Below, one piece after another: positions 58,149 through 64,000 of a DNA stretch of 64,000 nt. The position numbers were made by a program, and so were the translations under genes. Under the pieces are notes generated by a model. It was given only the letters and a program-made list of their open reading frames with translations, was not told the origin of the DNA and did no database searches. Source of the DNA: Platynereis dumerilii (taxonomy: Eukaryota > Annelida > Polychaeta > Phyllodocida > Nereididae); contig JAPTHN010000001.1 in assembly GCA_026936325.1 (NCBI GenBank), positions 137,121,138-137,185,137 of the forward strand, in the 5' to 3' direction. Positions within the stretch are counted from its first letter, which is position 1; every line of letters begins with the position of its first letter.

Positions 58149-59607
58149 GAGTGGGACCAGGCAAGAAGCCCAGGTTAGGTTAGAAGCTCCCCCCAGGGTT
58201 ATATCTAAACTTACATTTTTGGTGCGCTTTCTTATTGTTAGGATTGAAGCTAGAGGCTTCTTAAGTGATGTCACAAATTTTCAGGACAAACAGCACCAAA
58301 CCATAGTAGAAAAAATTAAAGAAACAAAAAAATTTGCATGGTTTTTGTAATTTTGATTAACTCTTTGCAAGGGGTTGTCAGAAATAACTATGGACATTTT
58401 TAAAAGTATGATGGATATCTGCATTGCTTAACAGTTAAGGTCAACAAAACAGTCCTGCTAAACTTCTATAGAGCGATAATTGAAAGCATTCTGACATCTG
58501 CAATAGTGGTCTGGTTCGGCAAAATGACACAGAAAGATCTGGCCAAGTTAAATTCCGTAGTTCGTCAAGCACAAAAGATCATCGGACTGGCTCTACCTTC
58601 ACTATATGAAATTTATAATGATAGGACTGTTAAGAGAACCAGATCAATTCTAAAAGACTCTAGTCACCCAGCTTTTCCGTACTTCACAGTATTACCATCT
58701 GGTCGTCGGCTAAGGACTTTTAAAGGCAGTACACGATTTAGCAACAGCTTCTATCCTTCAGCTGTCAGAATTTTTAATAATGTTAACTCTAGTCCAATTT
58801 TTTAATGTTTTATCATCTCCTTTACAGTATTATCTCGATTTTATTCTACTTTGTTCACCTATTTATAATTATCATTGGATTGTCAATTTTAAACTATTTA
58901 TTATGTATTATTTATTCTTATCTTTTTTATGTATCATTGGTGCTCATTTCATTTTTAGTCATTTCTTGTGAGCTTGAGGCAGCAATCAAATTTCTGATGT
59001 GCTGATATTGTATTTGTACATTAGTTGAATAAAATATCTATCTATCTATCTATCTTAACTTTATGACCATCACACAAATATGATTTCGATCATGTTTTTT
59101 TGCATTTTAGTTCAAAATATAGAGGTCAAATTAAAATATGTGGGTTTGGGGCATGAGGCCTCGAAGCTGCTTCAGGAACTATTCAGAGTGTACTTTACCT
59201 TAATTAATCCTGATAGAATGGCTAATTCAAATAGAAAAAAAAAATGGCCAAAATTGAAACAGGTCAAAAAATATTAAAAAATAAATGTATGAACAGACAA
59301 ATTCTGAAATTCAGAAAAAGTGAATAGAATGCCTTAAAATTATAGAAGAACCCCAAGAAATAACTTTCAAGCTGTATGCGCTCATAAATAAAATTGCCAT
59401 AGGATTATAATAGGGGGGCTTCTTGCCCGATGGGTGGGATAAGAAGGTCAATATCAGTTTTTGACAAAATGGCCGTAGCTCCTTTATTAAAATTGGTAGA
59501 CACTTGTTTCACTAGTTATAAGTAGAGTCAAGTGATCTCTTCCTGACAGCATAAGCATTCAAATAATCAAACTTGAAGTTAAGGGGGCTTCAAGCGCCGC
59601 CCCACTG
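58149..59607 (+). mobile_element. TA-flanked nonautonomous DNA element, copy C, split by a LINE
   Basis: Starts GAGTGGGACCAGGCAAGAAG after TA and ends CCGCCCCACTG before TA. It is more diverged than copies A and B. A 5'-truncated LINE (58433-59053) is inserted, with the site CTTAAC duplicated. Confidence 0.78.
58433..59053 (+). mobile_element. LINE 3' end (CR1/L2/Rex1-like) inserted in element copy C
   Basis: Frame 58506-58805 encodes the C-terminus of a non-LTR reverse transcriptase (IYNDRTVKRTRSILKDSSHP, LPSGRRLRTFKGSTRFSNSF, AVRIFN) and ends with a stop. An AATAAAATATC and an (ATCT)n tail finish it. CTTAAC flanks both sides (58427-58432, 59054-59059), a target-site duplication. It is severely 5'-truncated, as is usual. 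Confidence 0.88.
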
Positions 59608-59629
59608 TATATATATATTGGTACCTTTA

Positions 59630-59836
59630 CTGCACTGTAAACTTTGAATTTTGAGTCTTAAATGATTGAGTGAGATGGCTGCACAATTCCTTTGAGCTAT
59701 CGTAGCTTGTCGTTTTCAGTAATGACAACTGAATGATCATCATAACTCATAAGAACAAGCTATGTTGGCTCAAACGAATTGTGCAACCATCTCACTCAAT
59801 CATTTGAGCTGACTCAAAATTTCAAATTCTCGCTCT
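59630..59836. mobile_element. Foldback element, copy 2 (first hairpin only)
   Basis: Matches 36415-36630, including ATGATTGAGTGAGATGG and its inverted partner CCATCTCACTCAATCAT. The second hairpin is absent. Confidence 0.7.
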
Positions 59837-60334
59837 TACCTCTGTTTAAATAATGACTGGATAATGTTGGACGAACATTAATTTTTTTAAAGTTATTTCA
59901 GCATGTGGTTTATCTTTCGCAAAACCTTCAAGCGCCAGTTGCAGACGTACAAACTTGGATGAATAAGCTACGTGGATTAGAAAACAAATGCACTTCAAAG
60001 GTACACCACATGCGTGTTTCGGTGTAGTCCAAATGACTATTTTATGACAAAGAGACTAAAGAAAGCTATCCTGGTACGAAACCAGTATAGAAATAAGTTC
60101 TTTAAACATAGAACCCCCCCAACACTTAGCAATGTATCGAAAACACAGAAATGTGGTAACTTTGATTAAAAGAGAAGAAATTAAAAAATACTTTGAAGAA
60201 AAAAGCAAAGGCGGAACTCGCAATAAAGATTTCTGGAAAGCTGTAAAACCGCTCTTCTCAAACACAAAAACCAAAACAGACAGTATTCCGTTAAGAGAAG
60301 GGGATATAATTATTACAGACAATACTAAAGTTTG

Positions 60335-60823
60335 CGATCTACTGGTATTGTAGCTATTGACCTCTCTAAAGCTTTTGACTGCATGTCTCATGAGCTATTG
60401 GTAGCTAAACTTCATGCTTACGGATTCAATGTAGATGCCTGCAATATTATGGTATCATACCTGACTAAACGTAAACAAAGGGTGAAGATAGGAAATACCT
60501 TCTCGGATTGGGTTCATAACATAAAAGGCGTTCCTCAAGGATCAATTCTAGGACCCCTCATGTTTAACATATTCATAAATGACCTCCTCTTTCACAATCT
60601 TAACTCAAGAATTTACAACTATGCTGATGACAATACTCTAAGCTTCTCAAGTCTAAGTATTGAAGATGTAGTAATGAAATTGAAACAAGACTGTTGCAAA
60701 GCCTTAGATTGGTTTCAGCTAAACAAGATGAAAGCAAATGCAGAAAAATTTCAACTCATGTTTTTAAATAGGTCTGAACCTGTCAATATAGGTAACATCC
60801 AACTAAAAAACTACCATATATAA
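60335..60823 (+). pseudogene. LINE reverse transcriptase palm fragment
   Basis: About 162 residues with motifs A (AIDLSKAFD), B (GVPQGSILGP) and C (NYADD). The fingers region before motif A is deleted. Confidence 0.85.
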
Positions 60824-60866
60824 TAGCTATGTAAACAGTAATTTCAACTATTGCCAATGTGTCTGG

Positions 60867-61301
60867 ATGTTTACAAATAAGACAAACATGGACAAACTCG
60901 AAAAAACTAACAAGAGGGCCTTAAGATTAGTGGTTAATGACAATGAAGCAAGTTATGAGGCTATTTGCAGGGAAGAAAAGCAATTGAAAATATATAAAAA
61001 ATGTATAAAGCAAGTGGCTATCCAAATGTATAAAATAAAAAAGGAAATCTCCCCACGATATTTGCAATGCCTATTTAGTGCTAGGGAGAGAAATTACGAC
61101 CTGAGAGACAATGATCAATTTATTATTCCAAATTTCATGACAACAGGCTATGGCAAAAAGAGTCTCAGGTACTATGGGGCTAAATTATGGGCACAGATTC
61201 CTCTAGAGATTAAAGAAAAAAACTCGCTAGTAAGCTTCAAATCTGCTGTGGATATTTGGCTAAGGAGTACAGAGGACACAACCAACATAGACTTCCTGTG
61301 A
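60867..61301 (+). pseudogene. LINE reverse transcriptase C-terminal fragment
   Basis: About 144 residues typical of the C-terminal end of CR1/L2 polyproteins (DKLEKTNKRALRLV, RNYDLRD, GYGKKSLRYYGAKLWAQIP). Confidence 0.8.
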
Positions 61302-61843
61302 AACATGTATACATGAAAGAAATGTATTTGACGCTAACCTGAATATTGCATAATCTTATTTGTAAATGTACAACTAACTCATGGACGAATTTGAGCTTAC
61401 TTTGACACTGTGGTGCTGAATTGTGGAAAAATGATGGTGCTCCTGAAATGTACCTCCGGATGCTTCTCGTATTTTGTAACCTTTAGCTTCATGTAGTTAA
61501 GTGTAGTTGGTTTCTATAGTAGTATTACAGAGAAATTGTTTGATATAATTAATGGTTCAGTATTATTATTATGGACAATGACAGTAGGCTGTGAGAGCTG
61601 CGGGGTATGGCCTTATAGCGGTTACCGCTGGCCTATTCCTCGTGGTTCTCGCGCCAACTTAAAAGAATCAGTTATGTACATAATATTATTCTGTAAGATG
61701 ATCTGATTTGCCTATTCTGTATAACTTATTATACTGTAAATACTGTTCTAAATGAATGTCGTACAGAAGCTTTTGTTGGGCACTGCGTTGCCACATGATT
61801 TAATACGACTTGAAATAAAATTTTACCATACCATACCATACCA

Positions 61844-62235
61844 TGGTGAAGTTGTGATTTATTGACCTCTGATCAGTTTCATCTGAATGCTCAAATTGAC
61901 CGTATTTAAATGCTTATAACTCAATTCGAGGAATTTCGAAGATTAAGCCAGTATAACAACCACAAAGATCTATTTCTCAGCTTTCTAATGAATGTGGTCT
62001 CATCTACGGCTTTTGATGGTTTATTAAGGTTTGAAAAATGTGTCTTTTCCTTCATTTATGTCAGCAGCATCTTTTCCAGAATGGGGTGAAAATGAAGATG
62101 CTGAGTGCTCACTGAAGCGCAGAGTGAACATCAAACAAAATGTGTGATTAACAATTAATTAGTGATTTTGGGCCAGCTTTGGGACAATATGAAACTTTTT
62201 TAATGACCAAGTAATGATAATAGTTTTACAACTTA
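61844..62235. other. No gene seen
   Basis: Short spacer between two LINEs without recognisable features. Confidence 0.5.
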
Positions 62236-64000
62236 ATAATAATAATAATAATAATAATATTAAGTACTTATATAGCGCAAATTCCAATAAATTGCTCATT
62301 TGCGCTTGGACCGATTAGCTGATATCCATGTAGTATTTTGCGAAAAGATATGTTTTCAATCGCTTCTTGAAGTTATCCATTGTTTTTAATTTTCGAACAT
62401 TTTCTGGTAGGCCGTTCCAAAGTGTCGGACATGAATAGGAAAAGGCTCTATCTTCAAACTTGTTTTGATTTTGTGTGGCAGGTACCTCTAACAGCAGTTT
62501 ACCATTGCTTCGGAGGTTCTGGTCATTTTCAGGTTTAAGTTGAATTAGACTTTTGAGATACTGAGGTGCTTGATTATTCACAGCTTTCCATGTGGTTGTC
62601 ATAAGTTTGAATTGGATCCTTGCAGGGATCGGAAGCCAGTGCAATTCCTTCCGATAACGGCTTACTTTATCATGTCTTTTCAGCCCTTCAATTAGTCGTA
62701 CAGCTGAGTTTTGCGCCACCTGTAGCTTATTTATCACTTGCTTGGACGAACCATACAGCAATCCATTGCCATAGTCCAAATGAGGAGTGACTAATGCATT
62801 GACAGCTGTTTTAATTGAGTCTTTACTGAGTGACTTCCGGAGTTTTGAGATGTTTCGAAGGTTGTAATAAGCATTTTGACACATTTTGTTCACATGCTTA
62901 TTCATTGACATGTGTTTATCAAAGAGTACCCCTAAATTTCTGGCATGATATGTCGTCTTGATTTCGACATTATCCACACTGATTGATGACATGTGAAGTT
63001 TCTTGAGTTGAAAAGGCGAGCCAATGAGAAGTAACTCTGTCTTTTCACCATTGTTACAGAGTTTGTTTTTGTGCAGAAAATTGCGTATTTCTGTGATGCA
63101 CTTTTCCATTTTCTCCTTTGCATTTTTCTCTTCTAGAAATGTTGGCTTGAAAGAGAGGATTAGTTGTTCGTCATCAGCATACTTTTGATCAGCGACTTCA
63201 TTTTGTTCAGCCACCTGACTTATTGGAGCAATGTAGGAATTAAATAGGATCGGGCCAAGTTTTGATCCTTGGGGGACACCATATTTTAGTGGCAGTTTGC
63301 TTGATTCTGTGTCATTTATGAGTACAGATTGAGATCTGTTGGTGATGTATGATTTAAACCAATTTAACGCAGATCCATCAATACCATATTTGACTTTCAA
63401 CCTTTTCAATAGGATGTTATGATCAATTGTGTCAAATGCTGCAGATAAGTCTAATAGTACCAGCATTGTAACTTCGCCGCGGCTCATGTTCAACATGACA
63501 TCATTGTGAATTTTTGTCAGCAAAGTTTCTGTGCTGAAATTTTGCTTGTATGCTGACTGTTTTTCATCATCCAGTTTTCTAAGCGTGAGATGTTTGGTGA
63601 ATTGTTTGATGATGGCACCCTCTATGACTTTACTGAGGAAGGACAGATTTGAAACTGGTCTGTAGTTCTTCTTAATGAGATCAAGGCCATTTTTCTTCAG
63701 CAGTGGTTTTACCAGAGCATGTTTTAGTTCGCTAGGCATTTTCCCTTGCCTAAGTGATTTATTGACAATTTTAGCTATGATAGGGAGAAACTCATCAATG
63801 CATTCTAGCAATAACCATGTTGGTATTGGGTCAAGTTTACAGTGCTTCACAGGCATATCAGTGATGATTTCCTTAATTTCCATCTCCGTGAGTGTTTTGA
63901 ATTGACTTAGGTTCTGACCTGAATAGGTCTCATCTTCATTATCGGTACTAATGCTATCAGTGTCTAACCTCGATCTTATCTTATTGATTTTATCGTCAAA
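62236..64000 (-). mobile_element. CR1/L2-type LINE, intact 3' part, continues beyond the window
   Basis: The 3' UTR is short and ends ...TTTGCGCTATATAAGTACTT followed by an (ATT)n tail at 62236-62263, a known style for CR1/L2 elements. The coding frame upstream is unbroken to the edge. It is probably a young insertion. Confidence 0.88.
62315..64000 (-). CDS. LINE reverse transcriptase (partial, open to window end)
   Basis: The frame runs from the window edge to a stop at 62315. Counting from the first visible Met (63883) there are 522 residues, plus 39 in-frame codons before it, so the true start lies outside. Motifs: NYRPVSNLSFLSK (73-85), LLDLSAAFDTIDH (143-155), YGVPQGSKLGPILF (201-214), YADD (235-238). 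A C-terminal domain includes LGVLFDKHMSMNKHV, LVTPHLDYGNGLLYG and HWLPIPARIQFK. These are the hallmarks of the CR1/L2/Jockey group. It copies its own RNA into the chromosome. No stops or shifts are seen. Confidence 0.92.
   Translation of the reverse strand, partial: FDDKINKIRSRLDTDSISTDNEDETYSGQNLSQFKTLTEMEIKEIITDMPVKHCKLDPIPTWLLLECIDEFLPIIAKIVNKSLRQGKMPSELKHALVKPLLKKNGLDLIKKNYRPVSNLSFLSKVIEGAIIKQFTKHLTLRKLDDEKQSAYKQNFSTETLLTKIHNDVMLNMSRGEVTMLVLLDLSAAFDTIDHNILLKRLKVKYGIDGSALNWFKSYITNRSQSVLINDTESSKLPLKYGVPQGSKLGPILFNSYIAPISQVAEQNEVADQKYADDEQLILSFKPTFLEEKNAKEKMEKCITEIRNFLHKNKLCNNGEKTELLLIGSPFQLKKLHMSSISVDNVEIKTTYHARNLGVLFDKHMSMNKHVNKMCQNAYYNLRNISKLRKSLSKDSIKTAVNALVTPHLDYGNGLLYGSSKQVINKLQVAQNSAVRLIEGLKRHDKVSRYRKELHWLPIPARIQFKLMTTTWKAVNNQAPQYLKSLIQLKPENDQNLRSNGKLLLEVPATQNQNKFEDRAFSYSCPTLWNGLPENVRKLKTMDNFKKRLKTYLFAKYYMDIS

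Larger units (their letters stand above)
60030..61843 (+). mobile_element. CR1/L2-type LINE with internal deletions
   Basis: Order: a linker region before the reverse transcriptase (MTKRLKKAILVRNQYRNKFF at 60044; a one-base slip near the C run at 60113; YRKHRN...KREEIKKYF); then reverse transcriptase palm (60335-60823: DLSKAFDCMSHELL, GVPQGSILGP, YADD); then the C-terminal domain (60867-61301: NKRALRLV, GYGKKSLRYYGAKLW). Compared with the family, about 160 residues are missing near 60340 and about 90 near 60815, so it is nonfunctional. The 3' end has AATAAAATTTTACC and an (ATACC)n tail. The 5' limit is uncertain. Confidence 0.85.

Noticed and set aside
1-64000. CRISPR arrays, bacterial operons, ribosome binding sites
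   Set aside because: Introns, LINEs and animal gene structure show this is eukaryotic; the tandem repeats lack the spacer pattern of CRISPR arrays.

Overview
This is animal nuclear DNA, AT-rich and full of repeats. It carries one confident host gene, seven or more kinds of mobile element, and many foldback (hairpin) repeats and microsatellites. Three things suggest a marine invertebrate deuterostome, most likely an echinoderm: the type of CRH-binding protein, the very frequent AGGCCT motif flanked by A/T, and sea-urchin-TU-like foldback satellites. The phylum is an inference (about even confidence); the animal origin is clear.

Layout. 1-14.6 kb: no gene seen; microsatellites, two inverted ~0.6 kb repeats, hAT-like short elements and small direct repeats. 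14.65-17.35 kb: a foldback satellite built from dozens of copies of a PstI-EcoRI-PstI palindrome, enclosing a 213-bp tandem trimer. 17,779-23,714: a structurally complete PIF/Harbinger DNA transposon with imperfect terminal inverted repeats (TIRs), a TAA target-site duplication (TSD), and two convergent intronless genes. One encodes a MADF-type DNA-binding protein with a histone-H1-like tail, the other a HARBI1-like DDE nuclease. Each gene has a TATA box, and each is followed 37-38 nt after its stop codon by a stem-loop of the type that ends replication-dependent histone mRNAs. This is the most unusual observation in the window.

27.9-49.1 kb (minus strand): a complete seven-exon gene for corticotropin-releasing-hormone-binding protein (CRHBP), 308 residues, with all ten disulfide cysteines of the family. 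All six introns have GT-AG boundaries. A TATA box and, about 0.5 kb upstream, a perfect palindromic cAMP-response element lie in front of exon 1. The introns hold many short elements. Two nearly identical 0.9-kb TA-flanked elements lie in opposite orientation on either side of exons 2 and 3.

49.1-64 kb: hairpin elements, a LINE 3' end, a 1.8-kb element with ~300-bp inverted arms, a decayed Tc1/mariner transposase, a third copy of the TA-flanked element split by a LINE insertion, an internally deleted CR1/L2-type LINE, and at the right edge a CR1/L2-type LINE whose reverse transcriptase frame is open to the end of the window.

All calls come from reading the sequence; no database search was possible. 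Element family names rest on recognisable protein motifs, terminal repeats and target-site duplications.
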